Assembly: GCA_016286365.1 (NCBI GenBank)
Contig: JAEESN010000006.1
Span: 62,001 to 126,000 of the forward strand
Source of the DNA: Treponema sp.
Lineage (GTDB): Bacteria > Spirochaetota > Spirochaetia > Treponematales > Treponemataceae
Length of the DNA: 64,000 nucleotides
Direction: 5' to 3'
A program made the position numbers and the translations under genes. This document shows, piece after piece, positions 36,931 through 44,117 of this stretch. The notes below the pieces were generated by a model. It was not told where the DNA came from. It saw only the letters and a program-made list of their open reading frames with translations, and did no database searches. Every line of letters begins with the position of its first letter. Within the stretch, counting starts at the first letter, position 1.

Positions 36931-37932
36931 TTATAAACCTTTTTTGCTGAGAGTCTCTGTAAAAGGCTCAATATACTTCTGGATAAAATCAACCCTGTCA
37001 AAAACTGTTGGCTTAAAATACGAAGCTACCGCAACAACAAGCTGCTTCTGCGGATTAATGTAAATCACGTTTCCGCTGTTACCGATGGCGGCGTAGATGT
37101 TTTTCTTGCGGGAAATAATCCACCAGAGATATCCGTACTCCATTCCCCGAAAATGATTTCCTTCAACGGCGCGTGGCACTGTCATCTCGCGAATCCAGGA
37201 AGCCGAAACAATCTGCTTGCCGTCAAACTCCCCTTTGTTCAGACACAACTGTCCTATCTTCGCCATATCGCTCGCAGTCATGCAAAGACCGTATCCCGGA
37301 GTTCCAAGGTCCTGAGGGTCACTAAACCACACAGCCTTTTTAGGAAGCTTACTTATTGTAAACTCCTTGTGCTCTTGGGCAGACTTTGCATAATAGTTTT
37401 TATGTGTCGGGATTCCAAGCGGTTCAAACAGATACTTATTCGCATAGTCTACAGTAATCATGCCTGTAGCTTTATACAAAATTCCCGTCAGAATATGAAG
37501 GCATACCGATGAATACTTAAACTCATCAGTGAGTCCCTTGCGCCCGCCAAGAAAATCAAGCGAAGTGTAAGTCCAGTTTTCGCTTGAACAAACTTTACTC
37601 CACGGGTCGCCCTTAGTTTTATAAGGAGCCCGCATCGTAAGCAGGTGCTTAATCGTCACATCATAAATCGTCTTCTCACCACGCTTTACCTTATACTCAG
37701 GAAAATAATCCAGAACCTTGTCATTCACACTTTTAATCTGCCCCTTATCTATGGCAATCCCTACCAAGAGAGCCATAATACTCTTTGTTACAGACATAAC
37801 GTGAACGCAGTCATCGCTCTTATAATTATTCCAGGTGTCGCTGTAAACAGTCTGCCCGCCCTTAATCACCTCTAGCTGGCAGATATTCGACTGTTCCTGC
37901 TCAATCAATTTGTACAGTTCTTCTTTAGTCAT
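36931..37932 (-). CDS. Serine hydrolase of the beta-lactamase / class C family
   Basis: 333 residues without a signal peptide. The nucleophile motif S-x-x-K is in MSVTKSIMALLVG (SVTK, about residue 48), the second motif is YSSVCLH in place of the usual Y-x-N, and a GNSGN-like segment near residue 285 takes the place of K-T-G. Such proteins hydrolyse D-amino acid peptides or esters; activity on beta-lactams is not implied. It is probably the first gene of the cassette. Confidence 0.83.
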   Translation of the reverse strand: MTKEELYKLIEQEQSNICQLEVIKGGQTVYSDTWNNYKSDDCVHVMSVTKSIMALLVGIAIDKGQIKSVNDKVLDYFPEYKVKRGEKTIYDVTIKHLLTMRAPYKTKGDPWSKVCSSENWTYTSLDFLGGRKGLTDEFKYSSVCLHILTGILYKATGMITVDYANKYLFEPLGIPTHKNYYAKSAQEHKEFTISKLPKKAVWFSDPQDLGTPGYGLCMTASDMAKIGQLCLNKGEFDGKQIVSASWIREMTVPRAVEGNHFRGMEYGYLWWIISRKKNIYAAIGNSGNVIYINPQKQLVVAVASYFKPTVFDRVDFIQKYIEPFTETLSKKGL

Positions 37933-38168
37933 AAAAACCTCTTTCTTATGTAAGTTTCACGCGCCTATAAGAAAGATTAAGGTGATTAAAAATGTTTTTC
38001 AAGAAAAATCTTAAAATTTTTTTTGATTAATTTGGGCGTATCCGCTTGCCTTTGGCAATCGGTCGGGCGTTACACATGGCGGAGATTTCAAGCCTGACTT
38101 TAAATCTCCGCCATGTCAATAAAACCTAACATATCCTTTTCAAAATTGCTGCCTGCACCTTTAACTTT
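37933..38168. other. Hairpin-rich spacer between the beta-lactamase and DUF2828 genes
   Basis: It contains TTGCC-TTT-GGCAA, CGGTCGGGCG and a perfect 15-pair hairpin: ACATGGCGGAGATTT at 38074-38088 pairs with AAATCTCCGCCATGT at 38102-38116, with a 13-base loop. This may end the DUF2828 transcript. No gene is seen. Confidence 0.5.
38074..38116. terminator. Perfect 15-bp hairpin
   Basis: Arms at 38074-38088 and 38102-38116 are exact reverse complements. No T-run follows on either strand, so terminator function is only a suggestion based on the position after the DUF2828 gene. Confidence 0.45.
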
Positions 38169-39773
38169 TTATGCTACTAATTTATCAAACTCTGCATATG
38201 GTTCAAGTATCTGAAGCATGAACTCATATGGAGTTACGACTTTCAAATCGCCTGAAACAACGCTTGCAAAGATGTTTGCAGAAGCACCACTTACAAGCTT
38301 TACTCCTTTCTCGTTCTGAGTTACCGGTAGATGAGTATCACGTGACTCAACGTTCCAGAATATGATTTCAGGAAGTTCATAGCCAGCCTCTTCAAACTCC
38401 TCTTTATAGAAGTCAAAGGATGAAATACCTTCTGCGCAGTAATCAAATTCCATATCAGAAATAATTAAAATTCGTTCAATCATTTCCTCTTTTGGAACAT
38501 TACTGTTCTTTGCCACACCAAGGATAAGTTCGTATACCTTTCCAATATCTGTATTTGCCACATCATTAAACTTATGAATATAATTCAGTTTCTTTTTAAG
38601 AGTGTCACAGTTTTCAGGAATCTGAATAAGTTGTGGATTCTCACTAAAAGTGATGAAACTATTCTTATATGGTCCAGTAAGCTGCTCAGCAAAAAATAAA
38701 GCCAATGATGTTGCAATACTGATTGGTGCCGATTCACCGTCTCCTCGATACATAGAACCTGAGCCATCACGAACAACAATTGTCTGTGAATCAAAACTTC
38801 CTCGGTCTAATGCCTTCCAACTTGCTTCAAGTGATAACACCTGACTTTCATCCATTTGATTGCTTCCATATTTCATAAAAGGACCAACAATCTGATAAGG
38901 ATAAAGTGTCTTAGTATTAAGCTTTACCTTTTCCTCTTCAGGAATCTCTTCACCACGAGCAAGTTTTTCGGCCTGTTCTACAACTTTATTCAGAAAAGAC
39001 TTATAGCGTTCCTCATCGTTACGTATAAAGGCCTTCTTGTAACGAAGCATTGCCTGGCTAGGCTGCTTTGAATAATCAAAGGTATAATCCTTACGACGAA
39101 GGTTATCTTCAAGGATCTTGATTTCCTTACGAAGCGCAGAACACAACTTGCGGTACTCCACAGCCTTCATGCCAAGAGCTGCCATTACAATCTTTGCTCT
39201 GGCAACACTTTCTTTTGAAGAAGTGTTGATAGAAGGAAGCCACTTACCAAGAAGACTTACTTCTTCACCCTTCTCCATTGCTTTCTTATCCTTTTCAATC
39301 TGATTCTTAATCAAAGCGATAGCATCATCCTTTACTGGTGTATCAAGCAGAACAAGAAGATCATCCCAGCGGCCATATTCAGGAACTGCGTAGACAATCT
39401 GTTTTGCCATTTCTGGATAGAACTGTGCCAATTCTTTCAAGAGCACGCGGAAACTATTGCGTTCACCAAGACCTCCGCGAATATTTCGCATGTAGAAGAG
39501 AATCTTAATTGCAACTACAGGATTCTCTGCATAAGCCTTTGCAAAAATGCGTCTAATCTGCTGAGCATTGCTCAGTTTCCTATTAGGAGGGAGCAATGGG
39601 GACTCCGCTTGAGCCCCAATTATGAAATTTTTATAATCTTCTGAAGAAACTCTCATACCGCCGCACAAAGAAAAGAAATCCAGACAAGCAGAACCTGTAG
39701 ACTTATAAGCCAAATCACCATTCTCAGTGCGAGCCACGTTTAACTGCATTTTCATTGCCTGTAATGCGTTCAT
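38169..39773 (-). CDS. DUF2828 (Ro60/TROVE-like) protein with vWA domain
   Basis: 534 residues from the ATG at 39773, with AAGGAG six bases upstream; the frame extends to 39815 through the hairpin leader. The N-terminal part has the DUF2828/TROVE-like pattern AVAIKILFYMRNIRGGLGERNSF-like helices followed by VPEYGRWDDLLVLL. The C-terminal half is a vWA domain with the MIDAS motif VRDGSGSMY (D-x-S-x-S). Such proteins resemble Ro60, the ring protein that binds misfolded RNAs and Y RNAs. Its gene follows an array of Y-RNA-like small RNAs and belongs to the same regulon as rtcB, which supports a role in RNA surveillance or repair. Confidence 0.82.
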   Translation of the reverse strand: MNALQAMKMQLNVARTENGDLAYKSTGSACLDFFSLCGGMRVSSEDYKNFIIGAQAESPLLPPNRKLSNAQQIRRIFAKAYAENPVVAIKILFYMRNIRGGLGERNSFRVLLKELAQFYPEMAKQIVYAVPEYGRWDDLLVLLDTPVKDDAIALIKNQIEKDKKAMEKGEEVSLLGKWLPSINTSSKESVARAKIVMAALGMKAVEYRKLCSALRKEIKILEDNLRRKDYTFDYSKQPSQAMLRYKKAFIRNDEERYKSFLNKVVEQAEKLARGEEIPEEEKVKLNTKTLYPYQIVGPFMKYGSNQMDESQVLSLEASWKALDRGSFDSQTIVVRDGSGSMYRGDGESAPISIATSLALFFAEQLTGPYKNSFITFSENPQLIQIPENCDTLKKKLNYIHKFNDVANTDIGKVYELILGVAKNSNVPKEEMIERILIISDMEFDYCAEGISSFDFYKEEFEEAGYELPEIIFWNVESRDTHLPVTQNEKGVKLVSGASANIFASVVSGDLKVVTPYEFMLQILEPYAEFDKLVA

Positions 39774-39787
39774 GTTTATCTCCTTGA

Positions 39788-39944
39788 GGGGAGAGGTCTC
39801 TCCCCTACGCCGCACTTCGTTGCGTCGTACCCCTCACAGCGGGGACACCCCGCAACGCCCCGCTGTACGTATCCGGAAAAATCACAGATTTTTCCGAGAC
39901 TCACTAAAAACAGTCCACTGGACTGTTTTTGCCCTGCTACGCAG
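39788..39944. repeat. Hairpin-rich 5' leader of the DUF2828 gene
   Basis: Five strong hairpins follow one another: GGGGAGAG/CTCTCCCC (39788-39805), CAGCGGGG/CCCCGCTG (39837-39865) with GGGG-ACA-CCCC inside, GGAAAAATC-ACA-GATTTTTCC (39875-39895), AAAAACAGTCC-ACT-GGACTG and five T (39906-39930), and CTGC-TAC-GCAG (39934-39944). Three-base loops are a common feature. The last two and the flanking bases reappear in altered form before rtcB. Confidence 0.75.
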
Positions 39945-39962
39945 TGCCGTTCCCTATCTGCC

Positions 39963-40054
39963 AAAACAAGATGTGTGTTCTTTCGAACATAACTAGACCA
40001 CGGCTCTTCAATTTGAACTACGGTCACCATGTAAAACATGCAGTACACATCTTT
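39963..40054 (-). ncRNA. Y-like small RNA 3
   Basis: About 92 nt. AAGATGTGT (5' end, 40053-40045) pairs perfectly with ACACATCTT (39976-39968), followed by the tail GTTTT. It starts AAAGATGTGTACTGCA, matching the start of its sister RNAs, and has GACC/GGTC inside. It begins one to two bases after tRNA-Asp, so its 5' end could be made by tRNA 3' processing. Ends are estimated. Confidence 0.65.
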
Positions 40055-40056
40055 TA

Positions 40057-40128
40057 CGGAGTTACCGAGAATTGAACTCGGACCTTCAGCGTGACAGGCT
40101 AACGTGATAACCATTTCACTATAACTCC
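40057..40128 (-). tRNA. tRNA-Asp (GTC) inside the RNA-repair locus
   Basis: A complete 72-nt cloverleaf on the minus strand: acceptor GGAGTTA/TAACTCC (7 pairs), D-stem GTGA/TCAC with GG in the loop, anticodon stem TTAGC/GCTGA with loop CTGTCAC, T-stem CCGAG/CTCGG with loop TTCAATT, discriminator G. CCA is not encoded. It lies between small RNAs 2 and 3 with almost no spacers, so RNase P and 3' processing of the tRNA would also trim its neighbours. Stems are AU-rich for an Asp tRNA. Confidence 0.85.
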
Positions 40129-40133
40129 AAACT

Positions 40134-40244
40134 AAAACAAGACATGCATATGTTTTTGAAACAGCCTGAGCCTAAACATACAAAACGAACTCAGACCAAT
40201 AGGAGCGGATAAGCTTCCGCAAACATGTTGCTGTACATGTCTTT
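40134..40244 (-). ncRNA. Y-like small RNA 2
   Basis: About 111 nt. The ends pair as AAGACATG/CATGTCTT and are followed by GTTTT. The 5' part reads AAAGACATGTACAGCAA, sharing ACAGCA with RNAs 1 and 4. Internal hairpins include GCGGA-AGCTTA-TCCGC (40220-40205) and GGTCTGAG with CTCAGGCT. It directly abuts RNA 1. Ends are inferred from the helix and the common tail. Confidence 0.68.
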
Positions 40245-40367
40245 AACAACAAGGCACCTTCACACCCTTTCAGGCCATTGCTCTACCAATTGAGCTACTC
40301 CCGCACGAAGAGCGGGAGATGGGAATCGAACCCACGACAGATGTAGTCTTTTGCTGTGCGTGCCTCT
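40245..40367 (-). ncRNA. Y RNA (YrlA-like) with a circularly permuted tRNA domain
   Basis: About 123 nt on the minus strand. The ends pair as AGGCAC/GTGCCT, with CACA/TGTG inside. The central module reads in the order T-arm, GTGGG-TTCGATT-CCCAT (40335-40319); acceptor 3' strand, CTCCCGC (40318-40312); loop TCTTCGT; acceptor 5' strand, GCGGGAG (40304-40298); TA; D-arm, GCTC-AATTGGTA-GAGC (40295-40280 region). A tRNA has these parts in the reverse order, so the acceptor is closed by a loop and the anticodon arm is replaced by the terminal helix. Bacterial Y RNAs of the YrlA type are known to mimic tRNA in this way and to bind Ro60-like proteins. The DUF2828 gene lies downstream. Confidence 0.83.
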
Positions 40368-40375
40368 ATGTTTTT

Positions 40376-40424
40376 AATTTACCATACTCATTTCGCACAA
40401 TCACGGAAAATTTAGTGCGAAAAA
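40376..40424 (-). promoter_or_regulatory. RNA-repair regulon promoter, copy A (small RNAs, tRNA-Asp, DUF2828)
   Basis: On the minus strand TTTTTCGCACTAAATTTTCC is followed by GTGATT, then 17 bases and TAAATT (40381-40376) as -10, placing the start at about 40367, the 5' end of RNA 1. The -35 (GTGATT) is poor, and the conserved upstream block suggests an activator site. Uniquely, in this copy TTTCGCAC and GTGCGAAA (40391-40398 and 40415-40422) form an inverted repeat. Confidence 0.72.
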
Positions 40425-40429
40425 ATATT

Positions 40430-41650
40430 TTACTCCGCTGCTTTGAAGTTATAAATTGGTTTTATAACATTCACGATATCAGCAGTTGGACCAATATTTG
40501 CAACAATATCATCCATGGTTTTATAGGCCATTGGAGCTTCATCAAGAGTTTCTTTCGTAACAGTAGTAGAATAGATTCCAGACATTTCTGCCTTGAATTC
40601 TTCCATACTCAACTCTTTCTTAGCTTTATTTCGACTCATAACGCGACCTGCCCCATGTGGAGCAGAACAGTTCCAGTCTTCATTGCCCTTTCCAATGCAA
40701 ATAAGAGAACCATCTCTCATATTGATAGGAATCAGAAGTTTTTCACCTTTCTGTGCACTTACTGCACCCTTACGAAGAATCATATTCTCAGTATCGATGT
40801 AGTTATGAATTGTAGTAAACTGCTCAATAATATCTGCTTCCTTGATATGAAGACCAATGGAAATTGACTGAATCATTGCCTTTCGGTTCAACATCGCAAA
40901 GTGCTGCATGATTCTCATATCATTGATATAGTCGTCAAACAGTTGGCCACTTACATAGGCCAAATCTTTTGGAATACTTGTAGACACCTGAGCTTTTAAT
41001 TCAGTAAGTTTGTCCTGAATCTCATTCTCTCTGCCTTCAGATTTCAACTGGTCAATCAGACGTCTATAGTCTGCATCACAGTTTCCGTTTATCTGTCTCC
41101 ATGCCTGTTCCTGATAGTAATCAGCTATTTCAAGTCCTGCATGGCGGCTGCCAGAATGAACAACAATATACAAATTACCTTCATCATCACGGTCAGCTTC
41201 AATAAAATGGTTTCCACCCCCAAGAGTTCCAAGACTTAACCAGGCTCTCTTTTTGTTGTAATTACCTTTGATATTGTCCCATTCAACCTGTTCAACAAAA
41301 GCATGTGGAAACTTTCGGATGCTGAATCCTGAAGGAATATTCTTTCGAATAATCTTATCCAGTTCTGCACCATTGAAAATCTGACTCACTTCAGAATCAG
41401 CTTTGATACACAAGGTTTCCATTCCACAGCCGATATCTACACCAACAAGGTTTGGAACAATCTTATCTTTGATAGTCATTGTGGTTCCGATCGTACAACC
41501 AGCTCCAGCATGAACATCAGGCATCAAACGGACCTTTGCTCCAGAAGTAAATTCCTGATCACAGAGAGTCTTAATCTGCTGAAGTGATTTTTCATCGACT
41601 ACATCAGTGTAGACTTTTGCTGTGTTATGTTTTCCTTCGACCAACTGCAT
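40430..41650 (-). CDS. rtcB: RNA-splicing ligase RtcB
   Basis: 406 residues, a short RtcB form. Mn-binding and active-site motifs are present: MPDVHAGAGCTIGTTM, VGVDIGCGME (metal-binding D-x-x-C), GNHFIE, HSGSRHAG, and SAPHGAGRVMSR, whose H is the usual guanylylated residue. RtcB joins 2',3'-cyclic phosphate or 3'-phosphate ends to 5'-OH ends, as left by toxin cleavage of tRNA. AGGAGG lies before the ATG. The gene has its own small RNA and promoter upstream and is followed by the Y-RNA array. Confidence 0.94.
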   Translation of the reverse strand: MQLVEGKHNTAKVYTDVVDEKSLQQIKTLCDQEFTSGAKVRLMPDVHAGAGCTIGTTMTIKDKIVPNLVGVDIGCGMETLCIKADSEVSQIFNGAELDKIIRKNIPSGFSIRKFPHAFVEQVEWDNIKGNYNKKRAWLSLGTLGGGNHFIEADRDDEGNLYIVVHSGSRHAGLEIADYYQEQAWRQINGNCDADYRRLIDQLKSEGRENEIQDKLTELKAQVSTSIPKDLAYVSGQLFDDYINDMRIMQHFAMLNRKAMIQSISIGLHIKEADIIEQFTTIHNYIDTENMILRKGAVSAQKGEKLLIPINMRDGSLICIGKGNEDWNCSAPHGAGRVMSRNKAKKELSMEEFKAEMSGIYSTTVTKETLDEAPMAYKTMDDIVANIGPTADIVNVIKPIYNFKAAE

Positions 41651-41674
41651 AATTTACCTCCTGCATAACGGCTC

Positions 41675-41708
41675 AAAACTCTCCTCGAGAGTTTTGCCGG
41701 CTACGCCG
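41675..41708. repeat. Hairpin leader of rtcB
   Basis: AAAACTCTC-CTC-GAGAGTTTT (41675-41695) is followed by CGGC-TAC-GCCG (41698-41708). The layout copies the end of the DUF2828 leader (39906-39944), where the second stem is CTGC-TAC-GCAG. The paired changes keep the stem and show that it matters. Confidence 0.7.
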
Positions 41709-41725
41709 TCGCTCCCTACCTCCAT

Positions 41726-41808
41726 AAAACAAGGTTCGATTTACCAACACCTTTCGGCACGATAAAAGTTATCGTTACTTCTATAATTAAATTGCTGTAT
41801 GAACCTTT
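41726..41808 (-). ncRNA. Y-like small RNA 4 (in the rtcB leader)
   Basis: About 83 nt. AAGGTTC (41807-41801) pairs with GAACCTT (41737-41731), then GTTTT follows. The start AAAGGTTCATACAGCAA matches its sisters. Internal hairpins are ACGATAA-CTT-TTATCGT and GCC-GAAA-GGT. Its 5' end lies 8 bases after the -10 of promoter copy B, so it is the first part of the rtcB transcript. Confidence 0.68.
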
Positions 41809-41816
41809 ATGGCTTT

Positions 41817-41864
41817 ACTATAGCAGAGTCAAATTCAATTATCACGGAAAATTTAGTGCGAAAA
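41817..41864 (-). promoter_or_regulatory. RNA-repair regulon promoter, copy B (small RNA 4, rtcB)
   Basis: The minus strand carries the block TTTTCGCACTAAATTTTCC, then GTGATA, 17 bases and TATAGT (41822-41817). Spacing is the same as in copies A and C. The expected start at about 41808 coincides with the 5' end of small RNA 4. Confidence 0.75.
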
Positions 41865-41876
41865 GTATAAAGATAC

Positions 41877-42821
41877 TTATTTTCTTTTCATTAATTCGAT
41901 TTGATTTGAGATACGTTCCTGTATAAGATTTCTAAATCCTTCCGGTTCCAGAACCTTTACCATAGGACCAAAACTTAAAACGCGGACAACAAGTTCTGTT
42001 TCATCGAAGCTGTCATAATTTAGAGTTAGCTGATAAACATCATCACTTATCTGAACAGCACTTTTTTCAAAATGAGCAAATGCAAGCATTACACGTTCCA
42101 TCGCTTTTCGCTCATCATAGATTTCCAAAGTTACGCTGGTACGTCTGTTATCTGGTAAATCTTCTTCAGAAAGGTCATCAGTCTTTGAAGTTTCTGTCAG
42201 TTCACAGGAATCGATTCTTGCAACATTCAATATTGAGTGACGATTTTTCACTTTTGAGATAATGCGAAATTTATCATCTTTTTCAGAGTATTCAATTTTA
42301 TAAGGTTCACAAACGAATCTTTTTTGCTGTCCAAAACGACCGGTATATTCCAAACTGATTTTCTTATTTTGATGAATAGCTTTTATAACAGTCCTGAAGT
42401 TTTTAATGTATTCAGCATCTTCATATGGATCCCCATCGGAATATTTATCATAAAGATAATAATCATTTTCAGTAAAAAGCGGTTCTACATCTTTAAGATG
42501 ACTTTTAAGTTTTGCGAGTACTTCATCATCAACAAACAAACGAATCCTTTTATCATTACAAAGCGCTTTTAGCCATCTCTTCTGCAACATTGAAAGAGGC
42601 ATTGTCGGGATATTCTTTATGTTTGTACTATAATCCTTTTTAATAAGAGGCCATTTCCCGCTTTCTAATGCACTTCCAATCGTCATAAAGCTTTCGGGAA
42701 AAGCAGATTTTTTTACAATTTCATAGAGAATATCTGAATCCAGTTTTCCTTTCTGACTGCAAGAAATAATAGAGGCAACGGTATTATAGTAGGCGCTGTA
42801 GATTTCACTGAATAACATCAT
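41877..42821 (-). CDS. WYL domain protein (regulator 2)
   Basis: 314 residues. The N-terminal 130 residues are helical and lack a clear DNA-binding helix-turn-helix. The WYL domain starts near residue 140: IKAIHQNKKISLEYTGRFG, then CEPYKIEYSEKDDKFRIIS and the C-terminal extension LVVRVLSFGPMVKVLEPEGF typical of the WCX region. WYL domains sense ligands, often nucleic acids or nucleotides. Its start overlaps the end of the other WYL gene by 17 bases and has GAGGAGG upstream, so the pair is coupled and may form a heteromer. Confidence 0.82.
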   Translation of the reverse strand: MMLFSEIYSAYYNTVASIISCSQKGKLDSDILYEIVKKSAFPESFMTIGSALESGKWPLIKKDYSTNIKNIPTMPLSMLQKRWLKALCNDKRIRLFVDDEVLAKLKSHLKDVEPLFTENDYYLYDKYSDGDPYEDAEYIKNFRTVIKAIHQNKKISLEYTGRFGQQKRFVCEPYKIEYSEKDDKFRIISKVKNRHSILNVARIDSCELTETSKTDDLSEEDLPDNRRTSVTLEIYDERKAMERVMLAFAHFEKSAVQISDDVYQLTLNYDSFDETELVVRVLSFGPMVKVLEPEGFRNLIQERISNQIELMKRK

Positions 42822-44097
42822 CGTCAGCCTCCTCTTCAGTCTTTTCTTCTACCAGATACATACGGTTCATTTTACGGATATCACCATAGAAACGGCGGGC
42901 AATGTATTTATCTGAACAATCAAAAAAAGTAATACGGCAGATAAAAGTTCTGGCCCAGGGAATGATTTCCTGAGGATCAAATACATCAGCATCAAACTGA
43001 GCATTGTTATCATCCAACAGTGTTACTGTACCGCAGCGTTTTTCTCTCAAAAGACGCTGATAAATGAATTTCTCTTCTTCAGAAAAAGTAATTCTAAAAG
43101 TTACATGAACTGTTGATGTATCATTATGTTTTTTGTTCTGCTTTAATGCGACACCCCAGATATGATTTCGTAATTCCTCAAACTCTGCCCTCTTTTGTTC
43201 AAATCCGGCATACTCATCACCTATCGTCATACCAATTATATAATCAAATCTAAGAGCCAGAAAATATTTGCCTCGCGGACGATAGGCCATAAGATACATA
43301 CGTCCGCCCTGAGTGCTCTGGTAAATCATGAGGGGTATAACCTCATTTGGAAAAGTTTGGATATCTTCTGCCCGCTTCTGTTCAATCGTCAGAAAACGAT
43401 GCTCACGGATAGCTTCAAAAGTCCGCTCAACAAAATCGGATTCAATCGAAGAGGTAATATAATGATGTTTGAATTGGAATACTTCACTTTCCCTTTGAAG
43501 ATCAGAAGGAAGCTTGTCGAATAAAAAACTACCTGTTACTCCACATGGAGCAATCTCCGAGAAAAAAGATAAAGCATCTCCCAGTCCCTCTAAATCAGAC
43601 ATCGGATTGCGGAAATAAAGCATTGTCTTTCCATCTTTTTCTGATGAGATTAAACCTAATTCTTCGTATTCTTTCAGTTTCTTTCTGAGACTGGATTCTT
43701 CTGGCAATATTTCAGACGAGAAATCTTTAAGATAGATATCGTTTATCTCATCAAGCAGCTGATTTAAAGTTTTCTTTGAACCGTCTGCTAGAATATCCAT
43801 CAGCATAAAGTGAAGGGAAATATCCATTGCTGTAAAGGACTTAGCTTTGAAGATTTTATACAAAGGATTATGTATAGTATGGCGGCTATCGATCGAAAGA
43901 AAAGTTACTTTACCGTTTTCATCCGGGCGGAAGGCCATGTAGCCATCAAGATAGTTTTCAAGCCGACGTTTTTCATCATCGTAAGTACGCATACTTTTGC
44001 CAAAAAACTTATCCCGGGTTTTAAATCCATAAATATAAAACGAACGGATATAAGTTCTGAGAGTATCTAGATTTTTAATCAGCTCCGAGTATGCCAT
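42805..44097 (-). CDS. WYL domain transcriptional regulator (regulator 1)
   Basis: 430 residues. The N-terminal part contains a winged helix (SFTAMDISLHFMLMDILAD and LRKKLKEYEELGLISSEKDG, which reads as a wing). The WYL domain lies at about residues 225-320, with TFEAIREHRFLTIEQKRAE, VIPLMIYQSTQGGRMYLMAY and LRFDYI. The C-terminal WCX extension follows. It is the likely DNA-binding member of the pair that controls the three conserved promoters. It is 20 bases downstream of the primase-like gene. Confidence 0.84.
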   Translation of the reverse strand: MAYSELIKNLDTLRTYIRSFYIYGFKTRDKFFGKSMRTYDDEKRRLENYLDGYMAFRPDENGKVTFLSIDSRHTIHNPLYKIFKAKSFTAMDISLHFMLMDILADGSKKTLNQLLDEINDIYLKDFSSEILPEESSLRKKLKEYEELGLISSEKDGKTMLYFRNPMSDLEGLGDALSFFSEIAPCGVTGSFLFDKLPSDLQRESEVFQFKHHYITSSIESDFVERTFEAIREHRFLTIEQKRAEDIQTFPNEVIPLMIYQSTQGGRMYLMAYRPRGKYFLALRFDYIIGMTIGDEYAGFEQKRAEFEELRNHIWGVALKQNKKHNDTSTVHVTFRITFSEEEKFIYQRLLREKRCGTVTLLDDNNAQFDADVFDPQEIIPWARTFICRITFFDCSDKYIARRFYGDIRKMNRMYLVEEKTEEEADDDVIQ

Positions 44098-44117
44098 ACT
44101 TTATTATACCACCAAAA

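Noticed and set aside
28055-37932. Integron cassette array
   Set aside because: No integrase and no attC-like sites between the genes; gaps are too short or the genes overlap.
39774-39815. Upstream extension of the DUF2828 frame
   Set aside because: It lies in the hairpin leader; the ATG at 39773 has a strong AAGGAG site.
40376-40424. Sigma-54 promoter as in RtcR-type repair operons
   Set aside because: No GG-N10-GC pattern fits, and a sigma-70-like -10 lies at a constant distance in all three copies.
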